Below, piece after piece: positions 42,498-53,007 of a stretch of DNA of 64,000 nucleotides. A model generated the notes under the pieces. The model did no database searches and was not told the origin of the DNA. It worked only from the letters and a program-made list of their open reading frames with translations. This DNA comes from Sinohyriopsis cumingii. Its lineage: Eukaryota > Mollusca > Bivalvia > Unionida > Unionidae. The stretch is from contig CM068829.1 of the NCBI GenBank assembly GCA_028554795.2, positions 135,865,579-135,929,578 of the forward strand, in the 5' to 3' direction. Both the position numbers and the translations under genes were made by a program. How positions within the stretch are numbered: the stretch's first letter is position 1; each line of letters starts with the position of its first letter.

Positions 42498-43378
42498 ATG
42501 GAATTAGAGCTATTAAAGCTTGACTTTTAGAAAGCTGACGAGGCAAAACAAATGTCTTAAGATAAGGAGGAAGGAGAGAGGAAAATGCTGTTAGAGAAAG
42601 TGGAGGAAAAAGAGGAAATTTATGTTGGAGAAAGAGGAGAGAGAGATAAAAAATGTAGTTACTGAAAGAAGAAAAAAACTAATGCTGTTGGGAAAAAGGA
42701 GAGAGAGAAACAAATACAAATTCATTTGGAGAAATGCAAATGTGAAAAGCAAAGGAAGAAATAGAATTTTAATTTAGATTAAGAGAAGTAGAGCTGGCAA
42801 AGGAAAAGCACCTTCCAACTTTACATACAAATTCAAGTTTTTATGTTACTTAGAATATTAGGTTAGTAGCACCGTTTTGAGAAAAAGACGTAGATAAATA
42901 TTTTCCTCCTATTGCAAAAATTGCTGAAACTTCGAAATGGCTAGCGGAGCATTGAACTCTAATATTACAGAGTGCACTTTTTAGCAAAGTCCGAGACATA
43001 TATGCTTCCCTGTCAGTACAGTAGAGTACTGGTTATGATTTGGTTAAGGAATGCATCTTAAGGTTTATGAGTTAGTCCCTGAAGCTTATCGACACAAATT
43101 AAGGAACTATAAAAAAGATGGACAAAATCATGTCGAATCTGCAAGAGATAAAGAGCAGTTATTTGATAGGTGGTGCTTAGCCAAGAAAGTTAATCAAGAT
43201 TACGAAAATCTAAGACAAAACTCTTATTGCTTGAAGATTTCAAGGTTTGTGCGCATACTGACAATAAGACTTATCTTAACGAGCATAAGAGTGAAACCTT
43301 GGGAAATACTGCTCGTACTGTTGACGAGTATTCCTTAGCTCACAAGGTTGCTTTTAGAAGTAAATTTTCCACTTAGCA
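42498..43378 (+). pseudogene. gag: gag remnant
   Basis: Starts MELELLKLDF and has a very Lys/Glu-rich coiled part with several stops. The clear gag capsid segment is in ORF 43051-43338: LKVYELVPEAYRHKLRNYKK and EQLFDRWCLAKKVNQDYENL. After a frameshift it continues with KSETLGNTARTVDEYSLAHK. This matches the retrotransposon gag/SCAN-like capsid domain. The nucleocapsid knuckle is degraded (near 43480). Confidence 0.65.
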
Positions 43379-43639
43379 GTATTCTGGTTAATATGTATGT
43401 ATGACTAGTACGAGCCTTTCCAAATGTCAATCTGTCACAACTTTTAGACCAAGAAAAAACCCGAATCTCTTTCTACTTGTACCTATTGCAAGAAGAAAGA
43501 ACACGTTATTGCTACAAATTAAAAGCAACAGAATCAAGGCAAACCTATTCCAAATGCCCTTATTTCTAAGATGTCAAAGTAACGGTCATGTATTGAAAGC
43601 AAAACATTTTTGGGTCTAATAAACCCTAGTCTGATTTCA

Positions 43640-44313
43640 TTATGGCAAATTATGAACCATTTATGTCGAAGGGTTCTATATCACTCGTGTGTAATTCGGC
43701 CAGTCATATCCCTATTAAAGGTTTAAGTGACAAAGGAGCTTCTCAGAGTCTTTTTCAGGAACTTTGCCTTTTGATAAGTCCTCTCAACTGCGTAAATTTA
43801 TCATCATATTAGGTCTCTTGACCTATGACAGTCGAAACATTGCATTCTCTAGCAACTGAGGGTATTCATTTATTACTAGACAATAAAGTAGCTGGATATA
43901 AGGTTGTGGTTATTCCACTTGTAACTGTCAATCCTTGTTTGGATCGGAAAGTCTATTTTATTGAAAATGAATTCCTTGATTCATACCAAGCTTGTGCAGT
44001 TATTAGAGCTATAGCAAAGAAAGCTCTTGAGAATAATATTGATCAGGAAAGTATTCCTTTAGCTGATACATGTATTGGTCAGGCGTTTGATGAGGCTACT
44101 GTTACTCCTTGTTTGGATGAATCAAAAGGTATTGATCACAGTGATCCTCTTTTACCTACTCATTCTCCTTATTCTAATCAGGGTGAGAAACGACAATCAC
44201 TTATCGTTGACCAGGAAAAGATCCCGAGATATGACTTCTCCAAAAGGCCATTAGTGAAACGGAAGCAACAGAAACACCTGTTAACTACTTCATTAAAAAT
44301 GGGGTTCTTATGA
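43640..44313 (+). pseudogene. Protease-to-integrase linker of the retroelement
   Basis: Near 43715 a plus frame has IPIKGLSDKGASQSLFQ, an aspartic-protease-like region in which the DTG/DSG triad is not intact. ORF 43825-44313 reads MTVETLHSLATEGIHLLLDN and CLDRKVYFIENEFLDSYQAC, then AVIRAIAKKALE, the spacer normally found before integrase in this group. The ORF overlaps the integrase ORF by 4 nt. Confidence 0.5.
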
Positions 44314-44690
44314 GAAAACGGAGACCTCCTGAGGTATCTGCTAGTGACGAGTGGTCAGTGAACTATGAAATAGTAGTTCCAAAATCGTACAGGCAGGTAG
44401 TTTTTAGTCTGGCCTATGAAACTTCTTTAGCTGGTCATATAGGGATTAATCAGATTTATCAGGTCTTGAATCACTTATATTGGCCAAACATCAAACATGA
44501 TGTTTGTAAATACTGTAGATCTTGCCATACTTGTCAAACAGCAGGAACACCCAATGAGAAGATACATAAGGCTAATCTCATGTCTCTCTTGCTCATTTTT
44601 CAAAAAAAAATTCTTCAGATTAGGTATTACGGCCCTTACAAAGTTAAGAATAAAGTGAATGAGTTAAAATATAATAAATTATAATAATAT
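44310..44690 (+). pseudogene. Integrase: zinc-binding domain and C-terminal part, core deleted
   Basis: The H2C2 zinc-binding domain is plain: ETSLAGHIGINQIYQV, LNHLYWPNIKHDV and YCRSCHTCQTAGTPNEKI. It is followed directly by the C-terminal element RYYGPYKVKNKVNELKY, so the DDE catalytic core has been deleted. It precedes the reverse transcriptase. Confidence 0.7.
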
Positions 44691-44939
44691 TAATCCTGGG
44701 ATGAAACTAATTTAAATGAGTACCTGTATGTTGGGAGAGATATCCAGGTTAATCATGCAATTAATTTCGTTGTATCTGTCCCACTCAGTGAGGATTTAAG
44801 GAATACATTAAGAATCCATTGATTTTGGAGTAAAAAGTCTTCGTAATTCAGAAATCATTAACAATAAGGACCATAAACTCCCACATTTGTAACAACAAGA
44901 AACGAATGAACTTAAACAGTTATTACTTCAATATGAGGA

Positions 44940-45720
44940 CTTATTACCAGATGTTCCTACAAGAACAAACACAATCTACAATGACGTTGAAATTATAAAG
45001 TCCACTCAGGATGAACCCTCTCAAAACAGTAATGCTAGAAAAAAGAAAGTAGTATTTGCTATAGATTATTTAATAGAGACGAATAGAAAGTGACTGGAGT
45101 TCACCATGTATATTTGTTCCGAAACCAGATAATATTTTCCACATGTGCATTGATTATAGAAACGTGAACAGTGTGAATAAAACAGTTTCATTTTCATTAC
45201 CAAGAACCGATGACTGCATTGATAAAATGGGAAATGCAAAGTATGTCACCAAATCTGAGCTTCTGAAAGGATTTTTGGCGAATTCCACTGACATAAAGAG
45301 CAAAGGAAATTTCGATATTCGTGACTCCAGATTGACTGTATCAATATAAAGTGATGCCGTTTGGGATGAAGGGTTCGCCAAGTCTTTTTCAGCGTTTAAT
45401 GAACATGATTACATCTGGTGTAGATATTTGTGATGCTTACATCGATGATGTCTTCATCTACCATGACACATGGAAGAACATTTAGTGAAAATTAAGAAAC
45501 TGTTTGACAAACTCACTGATGCAAGGTTGACAATTACTTTATTTAAAAATAGCTTTTGCCGTGCTTGTGTAACATTTCTAGGACATATCGTGGGGCATGG
45601 TTAAGTTAAACCTATAGACGTGAAGGCCAAGGCTATCTCTTAATTCCTTGTGCCTATCAGTAAAATGCAACTGATGCGATTTTTACGTATGAGTGGATAA
45701 TATCGGAAATTTTGTTTCAA
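44940..45720 (+). pseudogene. pol: Reverse transcriptase of the gypsy remnant
   Basis: Fragments: DLLPDVPTRTNTIYNDVEII, FVPKPDNIFHMCIDYRNVNS (RT motifs 1-2), LPRTDDCIDKMGNAKYVTKS, MPFGMKGSPSLFQRLMNMI, and the active site AYIDDVFIYHDT (YIDD codons 45438-45449). Then CVTFLGHIVGHG and MQLMRFLRMSG. Several stops and shifts are present. RNase H is absent, the LTR following at once. Confidence 0.7.
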
Positions 45721-45761
45721 TTTTTTCCATAATTGCTGAACTATCGACAAATGTATTGACA

Positions 45762-45870
45762 CGTCATCGCCTTCAATCTTGGATCTCTTTGGGACTTGAG
45801 TTTCATTCAGGATATATTGCTACTAGGACTTGTGTCTTTAATCCTTGGATTATTTTGGATTTAATTCGCA
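45762..45870 (+). repeat. Right LTR segment (matches 42352-42460)
   Basis: Besides the 38-bp block, ATTCAGGA and CTTGTGTCT-like blocks recur in order in both copies. LTR ends were not resolved. Confidence 0.55.
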
Positions 45871-45960
45871 ATACCGTAAGTACATTTGTTTCACCTTTCA
45901 CATTGTATTCTAGGGAAATAAATTATATGTTAAATCTTTTATGTTACTTATTTTAAGAGC

Positions 45961-46687
45961 ATAGACTCGTAACAATATGTTTATCACCTCTCCAAAGAAT
46001 ATCGAATCTATCACAGTATAGCTTATTCCATTATTTTGTCCAAATCTTAACGTTCAATTACGAGTTCAGAACATAGTCTAGGAATCAGAGTGTGTTGCTT
46101 GGGTTTTAAAAATTGTTCAGTGTTCTATGTATGTTGTTGTAAAGGATACAGAGATGTTTGAACTGGTGTGCTGTTTTAGAATATTATCAGCGTTATATGC
46201 ATAGTTTCCTTGTTTCTTGGACACCAGTGCTGTTTCTTTTGGAAATACATTCCCTTTTAGTTCGCGGATGTTCAGAGTGCTTTTCAGTTCATTGTTTTCG
46301 AACAATCTCGTGTAGGGATACGAAAATGTTTAAACCGTTTTTAACCTGACTCTTTTAGATTACCCTATCAGATCGTTACGTCAGTTGGATACTTTGTGAG
46401 TAATGTTATAAAAATCAATTTCTTCAATGCTGTTGATGTTATGTTCATCCATGTTTGAAGGAACAAGAGCATCATATTTGCTAAGGGTTGTTTGGTCCTT
46501 TGAAATTTCTTTAAAAACGTATAGCTTTTTATAAACCAAGGACAAATGTCATGGCAAATTGTCCCAAATGTAAGCCTTTTTGACCAGGATATTTTATCTC
46601 AGACTTGATTAAAATCTGCCTAGCAGTTCTTGAGAAAACCTTATTTAATAAATGCATTTTCCAACTCCTAGGGAATTTTGCCAAATT
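45961..46687. other. Non-coding DNA
   Basis: No gene or clear repeat. Small ORFs on both strands at 46117-46349 have no recognisable content. Confidence 0.5.
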
Positions 46688-47050
46688 TAATAACAATAAT
46701 AATAATGAGGAATTTGTATAGCGCCTAATCTTTAGGAGCTCTCAGCACTTTACAGCATTACACAACACCTATAACCTGAAAAAACATATATAATGATATG
46801 ATTACAAGAAAACAAACACCATGAAAGTAGAAAGCATAAAAAGCACGCTGAAAATATTTAAGGTAGGAAACATTATACGGTCTTTTAAGTTAGTTCTTGC
46901 AGTAGAAATCAGTGAGTTTTAAGAGCACTTTTGAATGAGATCATGTGTCTTTGTGTCTAAGTTTAGTGGGCAATTCGTTCCACTTTGCTGGGCCCTGGTA
47001 TGCAAAAGAACGTTGTCCATATGACTTTGTTTCCATAGTGGGAATAATGA
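46688..47050 (+). repeat. Dispersed repeat, copy A (direct)
   Basis: It starts with an ATA-rich run and GAGGAATTTGTATAGCGCC, passes GTGAGTTTTAAGAGCACTTT and ends with a GGGCCCTGGTATGCAAAAGA block. The reverse complement of 52590-53007 shares these landmarks in the same order. Short chance ORFs across it in both copies give similar peptides (WYAKERC/WYAKQC), which reflects the DNA repeat, not a gene. Confidence 0.7.
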
Positions 47051-47278
47051 GTATACGATTGCACTGGACAACAAATTTTTACAAAAGTCATGTTACTGAA
47101 ATAAAATTAGTCAATTCTTATCAATTTTTATGTGCTGAACACGAATATGACAGTCAAATTGCAAAATTGGCTCTAGTTTTTTTGTAATCTGCAAGAAATT
47201 AATGTTTACATAACGAAATGCATTCCAATAGTAAAAGGTCAACTGTAATAGCCTACCTATAAAAAATCAAGTCATTGA

Positions 47279-48967
47279 CTACATCTTAGATTTCTTCGCC
47301 TGTCTCTTGTACAGCTGTTCGGGAGCATCTCTGAGGAGTGTCCAGCAGTAGTCAGCCAGCATTGTAGTGGACCATTTTCCCTGGTATCTTTGTTCCATTG
47401 TTGCGATATCTTGATGAAAACGTTCGCCGTGTTCATCACTAACAATACCACAGTTGCTAGGAAAGAAATCCAAATGGGAATGAAGGAAGTGAATCTTTAG
47501 AGACATATTGCAGCCAAGTTTCTTATACTTCATCAACATGTCTTCTACTAGTTCCTTATAGTTTTCTGCCCTAACATTTCCGAGGAAGTTTGTAGAAACT
47601 AGGCGAAAAGCATTCCATGCTTGTTTCACGTCACCTTCCAGCAAGTTGTTGAACCGGTCATCTTTGAAAAGCTCTCGAATCTGAGGACCCACAAAAACTC
47701 CCTCTTTAATCTTTGCTTCGCTGAGTCGAGGGAATTTTTCATGCAGGTATCGGAATGCTGGCAAAGTCCGGTCAATGGCTTTCACGAAGTTCTTCATCAA
47801 ACCTAGTTTGATGTGAAGGGGTGGTAGCAAGATTTTCTGAGCCTCAACCAGAGCTGGGTGTTGGATATTCTTCTCTCCAATGGCTACATTCTGCCTGTGA
47901 GTCCATTCCTTCCTCATGTAGTGCATTTCCCTTGCTCGGCTATCCCACTCGCATAAGAAACACATGTATTTTTTATATCCTTGCTGCAGTCCCATTAAAA
48001 GGGCAACTACCTTCAAATCACCACAGAGGTGCCAGCTGTACTTGTTATACTCAATGGAATTCAGTAGCTGCCTTAAGTTATCGTATGTCTCTTTCATGTG
48101 GACAGCATACGCTACTGGAATAGATGGAAGAATGTTTCCATTGTGCAAAAGCACAGCCTTGAGACTCAGTTTCGAAGAGTCCACAAATAGTCTCCATTCT
48201 TGTGGGTCATGAGTGATTTTTAAAGCATTCATGAGGCCCTCAATATCGGAACAGAATATCAGATTACTTTCCTTTCTGAAGAAAGGCTCCAATTGCTGGT
48301 GGCGCTTTCGATATGCAGTAATTGTGACAGCTTCTTCTAGAAGATTCCATTGTTGGAGTCTTGATCCTAGCAATTCTGCCTTGTTCTTTGATAAGTCCAA
48401 ATCACGAATCAGGTCATTTAGTTCTTCCTGTGTTATTCTGTGTGGGGTTGATGATGCACCACAGTGAAAATCTGGATCACTGCATGCTGATGGACCAGGA
48501 GAAGAACAGGTCGACTCACCTTTGTCTTCGTCAGATGAATCAAGAGAATATTCTGCTGGAGGTTCTGGAATAGGAAGTCCCTCACCATGTGGAACTGGTC
48601 TCAATGCAGACGGAATGTTTGGGTAGACTATTCTCGACTTCTTTCGCTTCGTTATTCCGCCGGAAAGAGGAGGAACCAAGCAGAAGTAACAGTCATTTAG
48701 GTGGTTGCTTGGCTCTCTCCACACCATTGGGACTGCAAACGGCATTGATGACCTTTTGCAATTCAACCACTGTGAAAGCTGTGTTGTACATGTAGCACAG
48801 CATATATGCGGAGCCCAAGGCTTGTCTTGGTCACCAACCTTGCATCCGAAGTAAAGATGATATGCCTTCTTCACTTGAGAATTGATACTTTTCTTCTGGT
48901 TGGCAAATGTCACTTCCCCACAAATATAGCAAAAATTGTCCGCGGTATTAACACACTTTCGAGGCAT
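47279..48967 (-). CDS. Intact intronless gene of an uncharacterised multicopy animal family (562 aa)
   Basis: A full-length frame from ATG 48967 to TAG. It starts MPRKCVNTADNFCYICGEVT, with a Cys-rich zinc-binding N-terminus (CYIC, FGCKVGD, HICCATC), an acidic Ser-rich linker at about residues 140-175, then a conserved body: LFVDSSKLSLKAVLLHNGN, YSWHLCGDLKVVALLMGLQQ, KYMCFLCEWDSRAR, LPPLHIKLGLMKNFVKA, and IVSDEHGERFHQDIATME near the end. Closely similar proteins are common as multicopy, mostly intronless genes in arthropods and other animals and are probably transposon-derived; biochemical function is unknown. It is the only long intact ORF in a decayed region, with a TATA/CRE promoter upstream, suggesting recent arrival or present use. 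Confidence 0.8.
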   Translation of the reverse strand: MPRKCVNTADNFCYICGEVTFANQKKSINSQVKKAYHLYFGCKVGDQDKPWAPHICCATCTTQLSQWLNCKRSSMPFAVPMVWREPSNHLNDCYFCLVPPLSGGITKRKKSRIVYPNIPSALRPVPHGEGLPIPEPPAEYSLDSSDEDKGESTCSSPGPSACSDPDFHCGASSTPHRITQEELNDLIRDLDLSKNKAELLGSRLQQWNLLEEAVTITAYRKRHQQLEPFFRKESNLIFCSDIEGLMNALKITHDPQEWRLFVDSSKLSLKAVLLHNGNILPSIPVAYAVHMKETYDNLRQLLNSIEYNKYSWHLCGDLKVVALLMGLQQGYKKYMCFLCEWDSRAREMHYMRKEWTHRQNVAIGEKNIQHPALVEAQKILLPPLHIKLGLMKNFVKAIDRTLPAFRYLHEKFPRLSEAKIKEGVFVGPQIRELFKDDRFNNLLEGDVKQAWNAFRLVSTNFLGNVRAENYKELVEDMLMKYKKLGCNMSLKIHFLHSHLDFFPSNCGIVSDEHGERFHQDIATMEQRYQGKWSTTMLADYCWTLLRDAPEQLYKRQAKKSKM

Positions 48968-49080
48968 TACTGTTCTTTATTGTACGTAAATGGATAAAAT
49001 AATACGTTTTATGTAACAGTAGCTTGAACTGTCTCGCACAACGTCTAAAATATTTTAAATGCTGAACCTATCTGATTGGG

Positions 49081-49201
49081 CTTTATATAGTACACTGCTT
49101 ACGTCAGCTTCAGCAGCCGCCTGGCATTAGTATAATAGGCCTACACATGTATAGTACACTGCTGACGTCAACTTACTTCAGCAGCCGCATGGCATTAGTA
49201 T
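49081..49201 (-). promoter_or_regulatory. Promoter of the 562-aa gene: TATA box and duplicated CRE unit
   Basis: On the minus strand TATATAAAG (49089-49081) lies about 115 bp before the ATG. Upstream, a unit of about 50 bp (ATAGTACACTGCT.ACGTCA...GCATTAGTAT on the plus strand) occurs twice, at 49087-49133 and 49151-49201. The second has the perfect palindrome TGACGTCA (49163-49170), the first TTACGTCA (49099-49106). These are CRE/ATF-type sites by consensus. The first unit overlaps the TATA box. Confidence 0.6.
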
Positions 49202-49445
49202 TGCATTGCATCAGAAAATGATGCAATCAACTGTGGATGATGTGAGCATGATGGTATTATGCAATGTTACATCATTATTCCGGATGTTGCTGCAGTCCTA
49301 CTGGAGAAATTTACACAGTGAAACATAGAAAATGAGGTATATGAATATCTTCAAAACGAGAGCCAATACAAATTTTTCACGGTTATATTCGTGTTCGGCA
49401 CACCAAAATACTACAGATTAGGGCCTTTTCAAGTCAGTAATGATT
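49202..49445. other. Non-coding spacer between the 562-aa gene and the LINE
   Basis: Contains TGATGCAATCAACTGTGGAT-like sequence and no ORF of note. Confidence 0.4.
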
Positions 49446-51335
49446 TCACTGTTGACCAGTGTTGTCAGAAGAGGATCGTAAGTAACTTGCTGGTGTGTAC
49501 ACATGGGTGAGGTCAGATAGGGATGTTGGACTGGAGTCCGTCAGTGAAACGTAGCACAAAAAACACATTTTTTGTTTGATTCTGGATCGAATGGATAGCC
49601 AGTGTAGCGTATGTATCAGCTGGAGGTGTACTATTATCGTGGTACGTATGTATGATCCGAGCAACTGTGTTTTGAACTTTTTGAAGTTTCTGGAGTAGAT
49701 ATTGAGATGAACCAGACATAATTGAATTACAAGAGTTCCGTCTTGAAAGTACCAATGAACACACAAGTGTTTTAGTGGCATCAGCTGAAAGATATTTGCG
49801 TATGGAGCTGATGCGTCTCAGCTCAAGATATGCAGCCTTGCATATGTTCATGACATGTTGGTGCAAGGTGAGAGTACCGTCAAGAATAACACCTAGGTTT
49901 CGTACTGACTGTGAATTTAATGTTGGTGTTGCTGATATTTATTGTTTGAGGTAAAGGATGTGAATGAGAATGTCTTTATGTTGTGATCAGAGTGGCCTCA
50001 GTTTTATCATCATTCATTTGAAGCTTGTTACATGTTATCCTTGATTTCACATCATAAATGCACCTCTCTACACGTTGGATGGTAGCATTGACTTCAGATG
50101 GGTGGCTAGGTTTGTATATTTATGTGTCGTCAGCGTACAATTGGTGAGGCACTAGATAATGATCATGGAGAACACTTTTGAACTGATTCTCTGCACTTGG
50201 TAGCTGGGACATGTTTGTCGAGCAATTAACGCAGGCAGTTATTGAGTTACTCTGCTGTTGGAGGTAAGCAGTTTGTTAGGTTTGCTTGGATGTAATGCAT
50301 TAGTTTGGTTCAATTTATCATAACGAGGTTTCTCATAGTAGCAGATAAAGGTAGAATGTTAGGGACTGATACGTCAAGATGGCTTATAATGCAGAGGTGA
50401 TCTGATGCAAGTTCGTAGGATACCAGGGAGGACCGTAGAATGTTATCATCAGGTCTATGAAGAATCCAGTGTAAAATGTGACCATGTTTATGAGTAGGTT
50501 GGTTAACTGACTGTTTGAGGTTAAAAACATTAATGAAATCTAGGAGTTTTGATATGTTTGGGTTTCCGGGACAGTCAAAGTGAAAGTTAAATTCTCCAAG
50601 AATAATAAGGTTGTCAATATAATTTCCATACTCCAGGAGATTCAGAAACTGCTTCAAAAAGAGAGTTTCAGTAAGCTTGTTTGTTATACTAGGACATCAA
50701 TACCACCTCCGCGATAGTGGCAGGGGAACGACTTGATGGCGTAACCAGAGGGTGTTAGACCCGCGCACTTTGGCTCATCGCCTGATGTTTTAGCCATGTT
50801 ATGTCAGGAAAAAGACGCCGATATTCTGGTCGTTGATAAAATTAACTATTTCTGTGCGCTTTTCCGGTAGTCCTACTGATTGAGCATTGAATAATGCAAT
50901 ACGCAGAGGTATATCTTGGATAGCTGACACAAAGGTTGACGATTTATTTGGGATTTGAATTAGGTTATCTAAATTAACAGTTGAATTTGTAAATTGTTTA
51001 GCCGGAAAGGGCATAAGGGAGATAACTGTAATTCTTCTTCCTGTTCTACGCTGGCTAGTTTTGAAACAACGTTTTTGTTTTCGCTTCTGTTTACATTTAG
51101 GTAATGATGAATGTAGTCCTAGTTCGTTCAGTCTAGAACACAATGTAGTGTGGAGAGCAAAGGAGTTGTCATTTAAACGAATTAATGAGGGTCCATCACA
51201 GCATAAACGGGTTGACTGACGAGTATCACGTGATGGCGGTTTGTTCAAAAACAAAGGAAGTTGTAGCAGTGGAGCAAGACAGCTAAGAAAAAGTCTAATT
51301 GTTCTCGTTTCCAAAACAAGGATATGAAGAAACAC
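49446..51335 (-). mobile_element. CR1/L2-like non-LTR retrotransposon remnant
   Basis: Read leftwards: basic N-terminal part (51335 on) with PLRIALFNAQSVGLPEKRTE (start of the endonuclease domain); 50657-50310 with IILGEFNFHFDCPGNP and HILHWILHRPDDNI and ASDHLCII (APE endonuclease); then, after a large deletion of the RT fingers, QLYADDT (active site YADD, codons 50137-50126) followed by an in-frame stop and IYKPSHPSEVNATIQRVERC and CNKLQMNDDKTEATLI; finally LELRRISSIRKYLSADATKT, NSIMSGSSQYLLQKLQKVQN and ARIIH (RT C-terminus). No ORF is complete. Confidence 0.8.
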
Positions 51336-52589
51336 ATACGAACTAAACGGTCAATACATGATGAGCACAATAACGTAGACGAAGACAGGCAACCAGCACA
51401 TTAATCAGGAAAACGGCACAAAAACGGAACTGCTGCTTCAAGCCGGTTAAGCGATAGCGGCCATCATTTAACAGAAGACAGGAATCCATTGCAAAACCTG
51501 AAAGTAGTTGATATCATGATTAGTTGCATAATCTTGCAAGAACTTATAAGTAATTTTTAAAGTCAAATTCAGTCAAATTGTGCTTAGTGGTTTTTGAAAA
51601 GTAGTGGCTGAACGGGTTTTCTATTCTTATCATCCACGATTATGTATGATGACAGATTGGAATTGTTTATATAAGGTTAATCGAATTTTATACTAGGATG
51701 CCCTTCCGACAAATTTGATCAAAGTGAGCTACCATTAAAAACATTAGCTGCTTGGTTGATTTATAACAAGCATTTCTGTCTCCACACTACTAATTCTCTC
51801 ATTTTTTTTGTCCTCTCATTATTCCCTAAAAATATTGGAGAATGAAGGATTGCAACTTTTAATCGTTTAAATACTGATAGGAGCAAATGATCAAGGAAGA
51901 AAAAGTAGAAGAAATGGCATAAATTAGCACAAGAGTTCAGTTATACCAGATGCATTAAAAATAACATGACATTTAAAGTGTTGCTATAAAGCAAATTTAT
52001 ATACCAATACTACTGGTTTGTCAAATTATGATCCGCCCATGGCGCAAAATACGAATATATAAACATTCTTTCAACTGCAGGTCTATATATCAAAGATGAA
52101 TTTCTACTCATTTATTAATCATAAATGAGATATGAAAATAATGAAAAAAGTATTAATAGTCCGTGATTTCTAAATGAAATTAAAATTGTACACAACTTCG
52201 TCGGAATCCTTTCTTTTTTCCATTCCCTTCTCCCCTCTCGTGCGTAACTTATAAAATAGGCAAAATTTGGAGTGAGAGAGAAAAACGTATTGCGCTGGAC
52301 AAAAAAATAAATAAAATGGAACTTGTTCCAAGTAAGCTACGGTAATCTGTTTCTTCGTAACGGTATGTTTACGCTATATACAGTGTTCATAATATCAATG
52401 ACACTAGGCCTATATGTTACATTGGTCGGTTACGAGGCACCCATACTGTAGCGTATTTAATGCTTTGTGGTTGTTGTTTTTTTAACCTAATATAATGCTC
52501 AAAACTCGATTATTAATTATTTAATATAAAAATGTCCTAATCATCTCCCCGACCCCACTGTCGGGCGAAAAATTCATGAAAATACGAGC
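51336..52589. other. Non-coding DNA
   Basis: No gene recognised. It may hold the 5' end of the LINE near 51336-51500. Confidence 0.45.
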
Positions 52590-52639
52590 GATATCACTGG
52601 ACCTATGAACGATGGTAAAGCTTTGTCAAACAGTCCAAG

Positions 52640-52677
<38 letters not shown>

Positions 52678-53007
52678 GATATGGATAGCACTGTTTTGCG
52701 TACCAGAGCCCAACTACGTGAAATGAATTGCTCATAGATCTTAAAAACAAGGGCACATGGATCTTATTCAAGAGCGCTCTTAAAACTCACCAATTTCGAC
52801 TACAAGAAGAGACATAAAGACTTAATGATGTTTACTTCCTTAATTATTGACCGCGTGGTTTTGTTTCGTAATTTCATGTTGCTTGTTTTGGAAATTGTTT
52901 TTTTTTTAGTGTATGCTTTTATGTATCTATTTTCCCAAAGTTCATATACCTTCGAAGATTATGCGTTGTACTAAGTTCACGTTATTATTATTATTATTAT
53001 TATTATC
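52590..53007 (-). repeat. Dispersed repeat, copy B (inverted), with (GA)n and (TTA)n
   Basis: The reverse complement matches copy A at 46688-47050: ATA-run, GTGAGTTTTAAGAGCGCTCTT and CTCTGGTACGCAAAACAG blocks in the same order. A (GA)n tract (52643-52675) and a (TTA)n tract (52982-53006) mark its two ends. It forms, with copy A, an inverted pair bracketing the 562-aa gene and LINE. Confidence 0.7.

Larger units (their letters stand above)
42352..45960 (+). mobile_element. Ty3/gypsy LTR retrotransposon remnant, Gmr1-type gene order
   Basis: Left and right LTR-like segments share a 38-bp block (CGTCATCGCCTT...GGGACTTGA; 42352-42389 and 45762-45799, about 3 differences). Between them lie gag, a protease-like region, an integrase zinc-binding domain and then reverse transcriptase. 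Integrase upstream of RT is the hallmark of the Gmr1 group of Ty3/gypsy elements. All ORFs are interrupted and the integrase catalytic core and RNase H are missing. Confidence 0.75.

Noticed and set aside
46945..47187. ORF sharing a WYAK peptide with 52574-52771
   Set aside because: The similarity is due to a dispersed non-coding repeat present in inverted copies.
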